Source of the DNA: Cichorium intybus
Lineage: Eukaryota > Streptophyta > Magnoliopsida > Asterales > Asteraceae
Length of the DNA stretch: 64,000 bases
Direction of reading: 5' to 3'
Assembly (NCBI GenBank): GCA_023525715.1
Contig: CM042012.1
Coordinates: forward strand, 43,937,441 to 44,001,440
Part shown: piece after piece, positions 41,020 through 54,843 of the stretch
How the letters are laid out: every line of letters starts with the position of its first letter
Position numbering within the stretch: the stretch's first letter is position 1
Notes under the pieces: generated by a model
Seen by the model: only the letters and a program-made list of their open reading frames with translations
Database searches by the model: none
What the model was told of the DNA's origin: nothing
Made by a program: the position numbers and the translations under genes

Positions 41020-42859
41020 AAAATCTCCTTTCTATTAATATGGTATATTCATATGTGAACGTACATTCACAATACATAACGTTCATGAAGGCGTACCAAT
41101 ATCAAAATGACGAAAAATAAAAATTGTTCACGACAGAGCAGGAAAGCGGCACAGAAGGATGTCAAACATGCATTTTAAGTCATAAAAAATGACACATAGT
41201 GAAAAATTCAGCACAAGCATGACAACTGGAAAAGATAAGTATAATAATATACGCTCGTATAATACTATATAATATTGTGGTCGAAGAAAAAATGTCGAGT
41301 TATTTGTATGTCTAACTCGCAGGACACACTTCATCGGCATCAACAATTTACACCTGGTAACTAACAATATTTAACGAGAGTTTTAGAAATACACAACGGA
41401 GAGAGACACAACAATCTTCGACAATATACAACATCCAAAATGCCGATGATGACAACAATGACGAAACGTAGTTTTTTGCCAAATTTTATGTAATTTTTAA
41501 TTTATTATAATATGTCTTTTATAGTTTTTTTAAAAATTAATGAAATGTATTTATTGTTAGTCAATATTATTTTTATTTAATAACTAAAAAGTGACATAAA
41601 AATTAGTTGGGATGATTAATACTCTCTTATAAAGTGTTCGGAATGTGGTGTTTAGACGACATAATTTTTGTTATGATGGAATGATGAGTACACCTCTTAA
41701 CCGGTATTTTGTTATGGTCAATACTCAATATACGATTCTAATTATTTAGTATTATATTCTATTTTCAAATACGCATAGATACGCCCTTGATATTGATACT
41801 GTAGGGGTAATCCAAATATAAATGTATACCTAGCCACCCTAGTTTGTTAACGGGCCCTTCTTATGTCTTCAAACCTTCTAAACAAAGTATGTTGGAAAAT
41901 CTAACAATTAGGCTAATTTGATATCAAAGCCTGATCCAATAGAGTAGGTTGTTTATGGCCTTCGACTACCATTAGGCTTAAAACCTTATTGTCATCGACT
42001 TGTATAGGCTTTTATCATGCTAAACTTTGTCAAGGAGCCCACACCAAACTATTCACATCCTTGTTTACTGTTAATTTTAGTTATTTTTGTGTACTTATTT
42101 TGGTTTAAAAACATATCTATCGCATTTGACCATTAGTGAAAGGACTCTACAAGAACCATAATGCAAACAAGGATAATTTGTTTGATAGAATAGTTAAAAC
42201 AAACAGAATAGTTTCATACTCTTTACTTGGACAGTGCATAGGAACTTTAAACTTAAAGTCAATTAGATTCTTTAGTTGAAAAATCAAATGTTAGCTTTAC
42301 ATTCTTTGTAGTTACAAATTTCATTTTTCTGTTACCTTTATGAAGTTAATCATAGACTAAACAGATCCACCAGCTTAAGGTTCAGATCATATCGTAACAA
42401 TCCTCAACCACCAAGATTCTCTGTTGATTCCCATGATAGGGAAATTCATGATAACGGACACTTAACGGAAGATGAGGAGCAATTTGTCGGCGTATGTTTT
42501 CAGGAAGAAGTACATCATAACCCCATAGATGTATGCTTCACTTCTTTTTTGATAACCACTTTTCCTTCGTCCATGTTATCCTTCCTTGAAGTATCTTCAT
42601 AATCATAATCATCCCATCATGTTGCTATGATTTGGTCTATAGGAGTTGTGCTGTTGGGAGCATCATAGCGGACTATATTCTTTGTAGTTACAAATTTCAT
42701 TTTTCTAGATTCTTGCTAGTCAATAATATTCGAAGAGACGTGAAAGCTGCAACAACCAAAAATGGGTCCCATTAAACCTTATTGTGTGAACCACGTAATC
42801 CATATGTTCTTTATTTTTCTCGCATCTTATAACCTTGTATGTGTCAAATCGCGGGAACC
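41020..42859. other. Unassigned sequence
   Basis: No gene recognised; a 79-codon minus-strand frame at 41128-41367 has no known motif. Confidence 0.45.
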
Positions 42860-42874
42860 ACATAATCCATATAT

Positions 42875-43011
42875 ACAAGTTGGGGCTAGCCCACTTGGCT
42901 AACAAGGTGATTACTAACAAGGAGGTCATGAGTTCAAACCCTGACACTAACATAACAAGGAATAGTTTAGGAGTAGGAGTAGGATAGATTTGCCGTTCAA
43001 AAAAAAAAAAA
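42875..43011 (+). mobile_element. tRNA-derived SINE (TSD about 15 bp)
   Basis: A box GCTAGCCCACTTGGCTAAC (near 42885), B box GAGTTCAAACCCTGA (near 42930), then a short body ending TTTGCCGTTC and an A run to 43011. ACATAATCCATATAT is duplicated at 42860-42874 and 43012-43026. The terminus resembles the LINE tail at 22680-23009. Confidence 0.82.
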
Positions 43012-43337
43012 ACATAATCCATATATTCTTTATTTTTCTTGCATCTTAAACTTTATATGTATTGATCATAAACTTAACAAAACTAAATGTGTGACATTGA
43101 TTAAACGGGTGGTCAGGAATTGTAGCATAAATAATATTTAAGAACATAAAAAGATTTTACAAGATCAAACCTACATAACATAGCCCTACTAACTATTCAC
43201 AGTATTTTTACACCAAGTACATACAAACCACAACCTATATCTAACACTAACCCTAACCCATGTACATCCCTTTAACCTTATATCCAACAACACATTAACT
43301 AACCAAACCACATTAAGATGACACCATTAATTTCACT

Positions 43338-45023
43338 TTACAACCATCCACCACCACCACCCTTGGGCCCACTTCCTCCTGGCTCCGATGTCCCACCGGT
43401 GCACCCTCTAAGCATAGCCATCAAACTGCCGCCATGAACCCTCCCTTCCGGTAAGGTGTAGCCGTCATACCCCTCCATAACCGGCTGCGGTTTGTCCACC
43501 GTGAGTGCATGAACCTCATTATCTTGAACCATTTGACTATGTGAAGCACAAAGACCGGTTTTCCCTCTAGCAAACTTATCACAAGGAGCCGACTTTTGAC
43601 CGCCGGATTCTTCCGGTTGACTCCACGAGCACCGTCTCCCACCGCCATGCGCTTTGCAAAAATCCGTGCGGCCTTGCGCGCTCTTCCCACACCCTTCGTA
43701 TTTACATCTTTTGCCACCACCATGACGAACACAAAAACTAGTCCGACCTCGAGCACTTTTAGTACACTCGGCCGCCGCGCACCGCTTTCCACCACCATGA
43801 TTGACACAAAAAAGAGTCCCGCCATGGACGCTCTTCGAACAGCCGCCTTCAAACGTGCACCGCTTCCCACCGCCATGACCTTTACAAAAACTCGTGCTAC
43901 CTTCCGCCCCCTTTGTACACCCTAAAAACGTACACCGCTTACCACCGCCATGAGCTTTACAAAACATGGTGCTCCCCTGAGCGCCTTTCGTGCACGCCGG
44001 AAAATGGCACCGCCGCCCGCCGCCGTGGGAGATGCACAAACCCGAAACACCCTCGGCACTTTTCGTACACCCTTCCGTTTTACACCGCTTTCCGCCGCCA
44101 TGTCGTATACATAACCCGGATTTTCCTCTGGCGGCATGGGTGCAGCCGTCGTGGCTGCACCGCCTGCCGCCGCCATGGCCGATACAGTAGTCTGTACGGC
44201 CTTCGGCGCTTTTTGTGCAGCCGAGAAACTCACACCGGCGGCCACCACCGTGGGCTTTACAGAACACGGTTTTTCCTTCGGCTCCTTTTTGGCATCCGCC
44301 TCGCTGGCACCGCCGCCCGCCACCATGCGAGATGCAGAATCCGGAAGCTCCTCTTGCGCCACGTGTGCACCCAATGAACTTACACTCTTTCACGTTACTG
44401 TTACGTCGATTTTGGGGTGGGATTAATCCAGAATCAAAGGAAGATGTGGGACCGGGTATTACCAGATTTGGACTATTACGCCCTTGAATATTGTGAAGAA
44501 GAGTTGTAGGGTCTGAAGTAAAAAACGGGGGTAAAAGAGGTAATTTCCATCTGGATGACGTTGAGCCTTCATCCACAAGTTGAACTCCGGCAGACGTCAT
44601 CATGCTGCTTGTATTCATGAACGGAAAAGATGGTTGAGTAATTGCAGTTACATCAGATTCGATAGAACCAGCTGCGAGACTTAATTCAAGGTCAACTTTG
44701 GGTCTTTCGGTTCTTGATGGTTTGACTTGGTCAACGTTTTGGGTGTGGAGGTTCATTGTTAGGTCAAGATTGCGGGAAGAATTTTCCTCAATTTCTTTGC
44801 CGGAAAACATGGTGACACCGGAGGTTATAGAACAGCCTAACCCAAGAGATAACGAAGACCCATCTTGCAAATCTAAAGACCCGGCAATAAAGCTACGTTT
44901 TCTCTTGCTTTGGGTGGAGTCCAGCGAGTAAAAGAAACTGGGTTCACCATTAACGACCTTTTGAACACATTTACATGCGTTTGAAGGTGAAATAGAAGGG
45001 AAATACGGAGGGGTGTCAGCCAT
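43338..45023 (-). CDS. WRKY19-like HGGG zinc-finger repeat protein (561 aa)
   Basis: Probable nuclear regulator of unknown target, related to the plant family annotated as WRKY19-like zinc-finger proteins; it has no WRKY domain. Residues 1-213 are a low-complexity N-terminus with a basic SKRKR (39-43, possible nuclear signal) and two LxLxL EAR-type repression motifs, LSLGL (58-62) and LELSL (112-116). Residues 214-464 are ten tandem units of 25-26 residues, C-x4-C-x10-C-x2-H-GGG-(R/K)-R (unit 8 has one extra residue), followed by one degenerate unit to about 495 with CDKFARGKTGLC. The C-terminus is Gly-rich and ends in WL. The ATG at 45023 is the first in frame; the coding region has no intron. 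Long frames overlapping it on both strands are shadows of the repeats. The fold and zinc binding are inferred from spacing; the repressor role is inferred from the EAR motifs only. Confidence 0.93.
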   Translation of the reverse strand: MADTPPYFPSISPSNACKCVQKVVNGEPSFFYSLDSTQSKRKRSFIAGSLDLQDGSSLSLGLGCSITSGVTMFSGKEIEENSSRNLDLTMNLHTQNVDQVKPSRTERPKVDLELSLAAGSIESDVTAITQPSFPFMNTSSMMTSAGVQLVDEGSTSSRWKLPLLPPFFTSDPTTLLHNIQGRNSPNLVIPGPTSSFDSGLIPPQNRRNSNVKECKFIGCTRGARGASGFCISHGGGRRCQRGGCQKGAEGKTVFCKAHGGGRRCEFLGCTKSAEGRTDYCIGHGGGRRCSHDGCTHAARGKSGLCIRHGGGKRCKTEGCTKSAEGVSGLCISHGGGRRCHFPACTKGAQGSTMFCKAHGGGKRCTFLGCTKGAEGSTSFCKGHGGGKRCTFEGGCSKSVHGGTLFCVNHGGGKRCAAAECTKSARGRTSFCVRHGGGKRCKYEGCGKSAQGRTDFCKAHGGGRRCSWSQPEESGGQKSAPCDKFARGKTGLCASHSQMVQDNEVHALTVDKPQPVMEGYDGYTLPEGRVHGGSLMAMLRGCTGGTSEPGGSGPKGGGGGWL

Positions 45024-45063
45024 GTCGATTTAAGTACTCAAGTACACAGCTTTCTGCGATACT

Positions 45064-45891
45064 CTGTACACGAGGCAAGAATGAAGATGAAAGTAGCTTT
45101 AGAGGAATTAACATGCCCTGAACCGTTAGTCTTTCTTCAACAAATTGAACCGCCGCTAACAAATCCTGATGTGTCGCAACGATCCATTAAAGGAATTACG
45201 TGAAGACGCGGATCATATCATAAAAATGGAGGTTTCGTTGACCAAATAACCTCCAATTAAAGCCTCCTGTTTCAAATTAAATGAGTATCAGGTGGTGATA
45301 GTGTAGTATCAAAGCATTGAATGAGTAACAGGCAGATATAAAGTAAACATTTAATGACAAATTCTATGTACATGAGCAAAATCTCACCAAAAAATTTAAG
45401 AATTCAAACCATCTTCTCACAAGGGGGAAAAGACTGAAAAGGGGGTTTCACGGAACTAAATAACTCAAAATCGGCAGCTTAATCGAGTATATAACCAACA
45501 AAATAAAATTTTCACCCTTCAAGAATACGATTCTTATTTGGTAGCAATGAAATTGCACGAAGAAACAGGAAACAGTTCATAAATCAGTTCACTAAAACAA
45601 ATACTTGACGATTTTCAAACAAATTCAACAGTTCATATAAAGACGGATACAAGTCTCTGAAAGCAGCAACAAGAACATACCCAAATCATAGAGATTGTTA
45701 CTAAGCCTAATTTCATTATCGACTGATACCTATTTTGAATGAGTCGACAATAACACCATCAAAATATCACAGATCACAGCAAGATGAAACGCGAAATCAA
45801 TTACAACAACGATGGAAGATAACCGGATTATTTAAAAGAACATAGTAAAAGAGTGTAAAAGAACAAAAAAAGCATAGAATTGCGAAGATAC
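45064..45891 (-). other. Probable 5'-UTR intron of the zinc-finger gene
   Basis: On the minus strand the donor CTTTAG|GTATCTTC lies at 45892/45891. An acceptor with a pyrimidine-rich tract, TTGCCTCGTGTACAG, ends at 45064; an alternative AG lies at 45054. The leader exon would be upstream of 45892 (it contains CCAAACCCTAAG near 45935). Inferred from splice signals; transcript reads would confirm it. Confidence 0.55.
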
Positions 45892-45899
45892 CTAAAGAA

Positions 45900-46115
45900 A
45901 GATCGATGAAATTGATGGTGGGCGATTGCAACTTAGGGTTTGGCGATTCAAATGGATGGGAAGAGATTTGTGGGAGTGAGTGGGAGGTGGAAATTATGAG
46001 GAAAAGAGAAATGAAGGAAGGATGCGCATGTTAAGAAAGAGGTACACCGTGGTTTCCACGTGTGTTTTTATCCCCTGTAAGCTTCCTCACGCCCTCCTAT
46101 GCTCTCACGTGTTCA
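45900..46115 (-). promoter_or_regulatory. Putative promoter of the zinc-finger gene, with two G-boxes
   Basis: CACGTG cores lie at 46057-46062 and 46106-46111. Between them and the leader is a TATA-like GATAAAAA (complement near 46065-46073), then CT-rich leader sequence. G-boxes bind bZIP and bHLH factors and suggest hormone, light or stress response. A more distal GC-rich patch at 46600-46790 holds TGACGTAA, a TGACG-type site. Confidence 0.45.
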
Positions 46116-48364
<2,249 letters not shown>

Positions 48365-48432
48365 CTTATTTACATTTCAATGATTTTTATAAAATAAAAT
48401 TTAAATTATTTAATATTATATATTATAATAAA

Positions 48433-48590
<158 letters not shown>

Positions 48591-48775
48591 CGCGCCTAAA
48601 ATATTAACTTTTTATTTAGGTTTCTCTTATACGTTTTAACGGCCTAAATCCCTAAATACCGAGAATGAAAGACTCAAATCGACGAAACTTCAAACTTATG
48701 TTGACTCGCTTCCTTATTCGCTTCATACTTTCTTATAATTTTTATTTTACTTTAAATATAATATTAATTAGAAGC

Positions 48776-48995
48776 GGTGAGGTGCAGTTCGGTTAGTAAA
48801 ACGGTTTGCAGTTCGGTTCCTACAAGCGGTGCGGTTCAGTTTTTTGCGTTTTTTAATTAAAAACTCCACCGCACCGAAAATGTTCAGCTTTTGATAAAAA
48901 ACCGCATGTTTCGTTTTCGTTTCGATTTCGTTTAATAAGTTTTTTTATTGCGGTGCGGTTTGGTTTTTCAATGTTTTTAAAATATATTAAAATTT
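48776..48995. mobile_element. hAT-like remnant with GGTGCGGTT words
   Basis: GAGGTGCAGTTCGGTTAG, GCGGTGCGGTTCAG, CCACCGCACCG and GCGGTGCGGTTTGG resemble the termini of the 30623-31339 element. Ends and TSD are not visible. Confidence 0.45.
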
Positions 48996-49010
48996 GTTGA
49001 GATATTAAAT

Positions 49011-49128
<118 letters not shown>

Positions 49129-50977
49129 ATCTCTTCTAATAAAGCAAAGCTTAACATGCCACATGGCATCATTCTACACCCAATATTTTCCACGTGTCCT
49201 GCTCCTAGCCCACTTCTATTCTAATTCCCGCTCAATAATTCCCTCTTCTGTATTGAGAAATTACATGTAAATTACGGTTTCTAAATTGAAGCCAATAAAT
49301 CAGCCATGAAATCCGCGATCATATTTGCAGTTATGTTTCCCAATACCTTCCTCAATTTACGCTATAATTTTTGGTTCATCATCGAGCATTCCTCTATCTA
49401 TCTCAAAATTAGCCATCAATTCGTCTTTATTTTGAAAATCAAATCACCCAACCATAAATATTCATTGATTAATCCTTTAAAGTCCATCTCTCTTGCTCTC
49501 TGTTTCTATCACTATATGTCGGCCCCTGTGAGAAAACCCTATGCTCCGACCCTTCATCCGTTACACACACACAAAAAAAACACACAATCTCTTTCAGAAA
49601 CGTCAGTCGCAAAAGGATGTCGACATAAATGGAATAACACGAGAAATGTGACGACGATCGAAAAAAAAGGCCGACAAGCAATATGAGTTGTAGGATCTTG
49701 CATGATCCTGTATCGACGAATATATAGATCAACGAAAGGTGTTTCTATTGCTTTCCACAGATCGACAAGCAATATAAGTTGCATATACGTCTTTTTCTAT
49801 TAATTTCCTTGCACAAATGTAAGATTTATGAAACATTTTTCTTTAGTCTGATCTGGGGTTTCATGTATTTGAAAATTTCGAGTAAAAGTTTTGTTATTTT
49901 TGTGTGTTATAGATAAGTTAGTCTCCTTTTAATTTTCTTTGGAATTTGAAATATGATGATGACGGTTGGGAATTCGAACTATAGAGATCTCATTTGCTAT
50001 GCTATTTGGGTGCCTTCTCAGGTATACTCTTCTATTTAGGTTTTATTTTACTTTGATTTTTTTATGATCTCACTATTTTGTTCGTGATTCACATGTTTAG
50101 GGAGAAGGATTTGCTTCTTGCTTTCTCTTTTATCTCTATCCATCTAATCTATTCTTGCTCTTAGATTTCTGTTTTCTTCTTCTTTTATATATGCTATAGA
50201 AATCATCAATTCTGCTGCCTTTGACTCTAAAAGTCGAGCTCTGTAAGATAGTTATTATAATTTTGGAAAAAAGTACCTAATATTATAAAGTTGATTGTGT
50301 CTATAGGCGACATGTATGGGGGCATTTATGCTTATGTTTAGAGAATATGAAGCTTCTTTGTGATCGTGATTCTGTTACACTTTTTTGGGATCAAGAATGG
50401 CGATGAGGTATTTTGCTTTTCACTTTGAATTTTGTTTCTTGGTATAAATATAAAATCATCTTTTTGGATGCTATTAGTTTGAAGATATCTCTTTTGGTTC
50501 ACTATACAACTTTATTTGTCCGACACAACCCCATCTACAAAGTTGCAAGTGAAGGATTACAAAATCAACATCAGTTTGATTGCCTTTGAATCTAAAAGTC
50601 AATTATGTTTTTTTTTCTTTGTAATCGATACTTAATGAATTATTTTTTTTACTTACTTTATCTTTTGTTGTGTTACCCAGTAACCTTCAATTGCACTCTC
50701 TTTGCAAATTATTAATGTTTACCTGCCATGGCAAGTTGGCAAGATTGTTATGTCATATTTTGGACTCTAGGTGTTTGATAAAATGCATGTGAGAAGCTTT
50801 AAAAAATTCACTTTTAATTTTTTACTAAAATAATCAAAATACCCCTGTGTGTTTAGAGTTTAACCAGCATAGATGATCTCCAGTTTTCATAAGTTGCAAT
50901 AGAGTTTAATATATTCTTTCATAATATTTTATTTTTATGTTTCTCTAACTAAAATTACACGTTGTGGGTGTGACTAG

Positions 50978-51620
50978 ATCTGCAAATCTTGGTGCTTTTG
51001 TCTGCATCAAATGTTCTGGAGTACATAGAATCCTTGGAGTGCATATATTAAAGGTTAAGTATTTTTATATCTATCATCCCTTTTCAAACAATATAGTTTC
51101 TTTTTACATTCTTTAAGAATCATGATATATCATATAAACTAATAATCAACTTCTTGGCACATATATTATCAGTGAATCTTGATGAGTGGACAGAAGAAGA
51201 TGTTGATAATGTGATAAAACTTGGTGTAATTGAGGTAGTAAATTCAAAATTTGAAGACAGCATTCCAGAAAACCGTAAGAAACCACAACCAGATTCTTCT
51301 ATAGAAGAACGTTCTGATTTTATCAGGTAAAGAAAAAAAACTATAAAAATAGCATTGTACTTTCGAAGTTTAGCATCGGGTAACCTGCTACTTTTTTAAG
51401 TAGAATGCTATAATAATAATAATTGGAAAGTAAATTCCTTTTTCTTGCATTCTTTTGAAGTTTATTATCATACAGGAGAAAGTATGTACTGCAACAATTT
51501 TTGAACATGGAAGAACAATTATCTTGCCCACTCAATCCAGCAGCATTTAATTGCAGTTCCACAGGCATAAATTCTGTAGTGGAGAAGAAATTTTGTAGCA
51601 ACATACTTGTAATTTCTTAT
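50978..51620 (+). pseudogene. Captured ARF-GAP domain gene fragment (three exons)
   Basis: Exon-like blocks with splice borders encode part of an Arf GTPase-activating protein. Block 1 (50978-51053) reads SANLGAFVCIKCSGVHRILG, the C-terminal half of the ArfGAP zinc finger, ending at a GT donor. Block 2 (51173-51326) reads NLDEWTEEDVDNVIKLG ... PDSSIEERSDFIR. Block 3 (51476 onward) reads RRKYVLQQFLNMEEQLSCPL. This order fits plant AGD proteins. The first half of the zinc finger (C-x2-C) and the start codon are missing, and block 3 runs into a stop (about 51665), so it is a fragment carried by the Helitron. Introns are retained, so capture was from genomic DNA. Confidence 0.82.
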
Positions 51621-53205
51621 CATTTCTACCAACCAATAATTTGTTGCAGGTTACTTATTAACTGCTAAATGATATGTCATAAACCTAATAATGTTGAGGC
51701 TAAATCAGTAGCAGAGTACAATGCTAGGTAATGATTTGAAAAGTGTAGAATGCTTGATTTTTTCTAACCTCCAACATGTCGCCTTTTCTCGCAAGGCTTT
51801 CACATTTTCAGCTTTGTCTTTCTTGAACACCATAGCGTGAACATGTAACTCTGTCCTCTATAAATTTCATCATTTTCGTTACTGGTTTTTGTCTAATTTG
51901 GACTGATATAAATCCTCATGATTCTAAAAAATTCCTCCTTATTTCTCTGATAAGATATCGGTTCTTTTAGTTTAATTTGTGTCTATGTTATTGGGTTCAT
52001 AGTTTTATTTTTATGCGTGTTCAATTCATGTGTTGGCATGGTGCTGTGTTTGTGTTGGTGCATTTGCAGATGTACCAAAATACAAGATTTGCTGATTATT
52101 TGGATTTTATTCTTATTTTCTCAATAACTTATTACTTGGAAAACTCATTTTATAATGCTTCGTAAGTAGAGATATAAATGTTTGGTTGATGAGAAGAAAA
52201 AAGAATTTCTTTTATTGATCTTGGTGAGGAAGGATGAATGAGTCATTGAAGAAGGATCAGGAAGACTGTTTAGACCATCTTTTTTTTTTAAGAGTTTCTT
52301 TGTGGATTTAGTTGTTATATGTTTATTATATTTGCAACGATTTGGAATTTGTTTTACATTCATATATTGAATAATTTGTTTAGTTTTTATCCGATACTTT
52401 TCTATCCTCTCCACTCATGTTCTGGTTAATCTGGTCCTGCACCAAATGCTACCTAATGTTTTAGAATTTAGATACATGCACCATAAAGCTTTCCCGAGGG
52501 ATGAATAATATTTGGACACATTAAATCCATTGTTTAGATTAGACATCAAAGATAAAAATTCATAAATGTTAAATGTTTAACAATACTCATAATAGATAAA
52601 CGAATTTAAGATATCATTAGCACCATACTTGCTTAATTGATCAGACACCATACGGTGACAATTTTTTATCATTAAAGTTTGTGCTATTAGTTGATGCCTC
52701 TACTATAACCATTCGAATCCTTAAAGTACAAAAACCCACGTCATGTCTCCAATTAACACTTAATGAATAACTTTGTTATTATGTACATGTTGGTTTTCTA
52801 CAGGAACTATTAACATCTTGATGCTCATCTTTGGATATCATTTGTCAAATTGATGTTCATGAACCATAATATTATGATAATTAGTTAACAGCCTATATAA
52901 GTCATTAAAAATCTCCATTATCAAAACTTAAACTGATATATAATCTTATTTGAAAGTAAAATTAGATATAAATTTTGCAATGCCTTACATAAGTCCATAG
53001 AAAAAAACCATTCCCCTCCATTCTCGATTTCATCCCTTCCTGCACCAAAACCACAACAAGATTTTTTTGAACAAAACTATTTGAAATATATATCACAGTA
53101 AACTTTCTAATTGTAAGTATTAACCATTAAATATATTGAAATTAAGTTAGTATTTATACGTATAGATTTATATTTTGTTTCTTATTTTTGCAATTTTTAT
53201 TTTCC

Positions 53206-53235
53206 AACCCGTGCAGTACACGGGTTATTAACTAG
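53206..53235 (+). terminator. Helitron 3' terminal hairpin and CTAG
   Basis: An 8-bp perfect stem with a 5-base loop, five bases before CTAG. This is the rolling-circle stop signal of Helitrons. Confidence 0.88.
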
Positions 53236-53236
53236 T

Positions 53237-53607
53237 ATATATATAAAGAATGATGGGTGATTGAGGCGTGGGTTACACCCAACAAAAAAAGCGCGTGAAG
53301 TGAGGGGGGGGGGATATATATCAGGACCCTAATAATAATTGTCTAGAGACCATTATAATGATGTAGAAGTACATTTCCAAGATGTAGTAATTTGGTAAAG
53401 TGTATTACCTTGACGTAGTGGAACTTTTGCAAGTCCCTGCAAACTCTAATGTCTAATGGCAATTGGAAATAGAAAATGAATAACATATGTAATGAATATG
53501 AGAGATTGATAATTATGATTAGGATGATTAAATTATAATGATAAGTTCATCAAGAATTTTAAATCCCTAAGGCATGGAATGCACAAGTATGGATACATAA
53601 AGTACAA
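53237..53607. other. Unassigned sequence
   Basis: Short (TA) and G-run tracts; no gene recognised. Confidence 0.5.
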
Positions 53608-53615
53608 GTCTCAAG

Positions 53616-54103
53616 TAGGGCTGTTCACTATTTGGATAAAACCGAATTGTCCAATTCGACAATTTGGATTGGACTACTTGGTTCGGATATTCGGATTTTT
53701 GGATTGGTTTTTAAGAAAAACCGAATTATGATTTTGGATTGGTTTTGGTTTGTAAAACAAAAACTGAATAATCCAAAAAAACCGAATAGACAATTATTTA
53801 TTTATTTATTTATACTTTTATTCTTTAATTATTTATTGAATTCTAATAAATTGTTTTTAGTATATTAGAAATTACTGCCCAACAAAAAACCTTAATATAT
53901 GCATTTTTAATGATTTTTTGTTTGTAAAATATAAATTCTAATTTATTTTTATTAGTAGTTGTTTATAAATTTTAATTCACAACTAAATATTTTGTTTTTA
54001 TTTTGTTTGTTAGATTTGGCTAAGATTCAAGTTATATGTATATGTTTAAAATGACTCGATGCATGAAAACCGAATTAAAAAAACCGATCCAACCGAATTG
54101 TAT
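53616..54103. mobile_element. Truncated hAT-type element
   Basis: It starts TAGGGCTGTTCACTATTTGG and carries CCGAATT/AATTCGG words at both ends. The expected right end (TGAACAGCCCTA) is missing; the sequence meets the next LTR at TGAACA. The left 8-mer GTCTCAAG (53608-53615) has no partner. Confidence 0.6.
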
Positions 54104-54843
54104 TGAACAATCTATGAACTATAAAATTCCTAAGTTCACATGCAACCCTAAAAGAGATCTATGTTTTCTTCTTCTATGAACATATAATATAAAACCTAAA
54201 GGCCAACATTTAATTCTAAATATCAAAACAAGAATTACCAACCTTTTGAATCTTGTTCTTGAAGCTAGCAGCAAAGAGATCCTGCCTCAAATGAAGTCAC
54301 ACCCAAGCTATAGAGGAGAGAAAACAGCAGAGTCTCTGGAGAGTCTAAGTTGGCGCAGGTTTTGGGGTACCCAGGGGGTTCCTTTTATAGCCTCCAAGGG
54401 TTACAGTTAAAACCAAGCATGTTGACCATTTGGACCAGATCTCCTAAACCCTAATTAGGGTTTCGCCAACCTAGAAGGGAGCCTCCAAGGTGGCGCCAAT
54501 TCTGGCCCCTGGCTACTGGTTTGCCAGTTATTCAACTATTGAATAAATACAAATCAGTCCTTGCACTTTTAATTTATTTATTTAATCACTAAATCAAATC
54601 CAATTAATTCCAGATTAATTTCTAATTAATTAATATAGTTTATAATTAATATATTAATACTTAAATATATTAACAAACTATTTATTTTATTTCTATTGAT
54701 TTATTAAACGATTAATAAATCAACCTTTCTCTCTACTGAACTCTACATCAATCCTCCAGCTATGAGGGCAACCCAAATGGACTTTGCTTCAATTAACAAG
54801 ATGAATACAATTTACAGTCATAGCTTAGACACCTAATCCAACA
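54104..54843 (-). mobile_element. Solo LTR of the element 1/3 family, minus strand
   Basis: The complement of the element 1 LTR from TGTTGGATTAGGTG (54843) to TTCA-like sequence at 54104, including TATAAAAGG (plus 54381-54389) and GTTGCATGTGAAC. No polypurine tract or primer site adjoins it, and the flanking 5-mers (TGTAT, CAACA) do not match. Confidence 0.78.

Larger units (their letters stand above)
49130..53235 (+). mobile_element. Non-autonomous Helitron (4.1 kb) with captured ARF-GAP exons
   Basis: The 5' end TCTCTTCTAATAAAGC is of the plant Helitron type (TCTCTACTA-like). The 3' end has a perfect hairpin, AACCCGTG-CAGTA-CACGGGTT (53206-53226), then ATTAA and the terminal CTAG (53232-53235) followed by T. 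It is inserted between A (49129) and T (53236) at the edge of a TA array, with no target duplication, as expected for Helitrons. No Rep/helicase was found. Inside lie ARF-GAP exons (50978-51620) and AT-rich intron-like DNA. A 126-codon frame at 49306-49686 is unrecognised. Confidence 0.82.

Noticed and set aside
43421..44487. Long overlapping ORFs on both strands inside the zinc-finger gene
   Set aside because: They are frame shadows of the 75-bp zinc-finger repeats; only the 561-aa frame has the conserved C/H pattern and a sensible start and stop.
43338..45023. Calling the gene a WRKY transcription factor
   Set aside because: No WRKYGQK heptad or WRKY zinc finger is present; only the HGGG repeat region is shared with WRKY19-type proteins.
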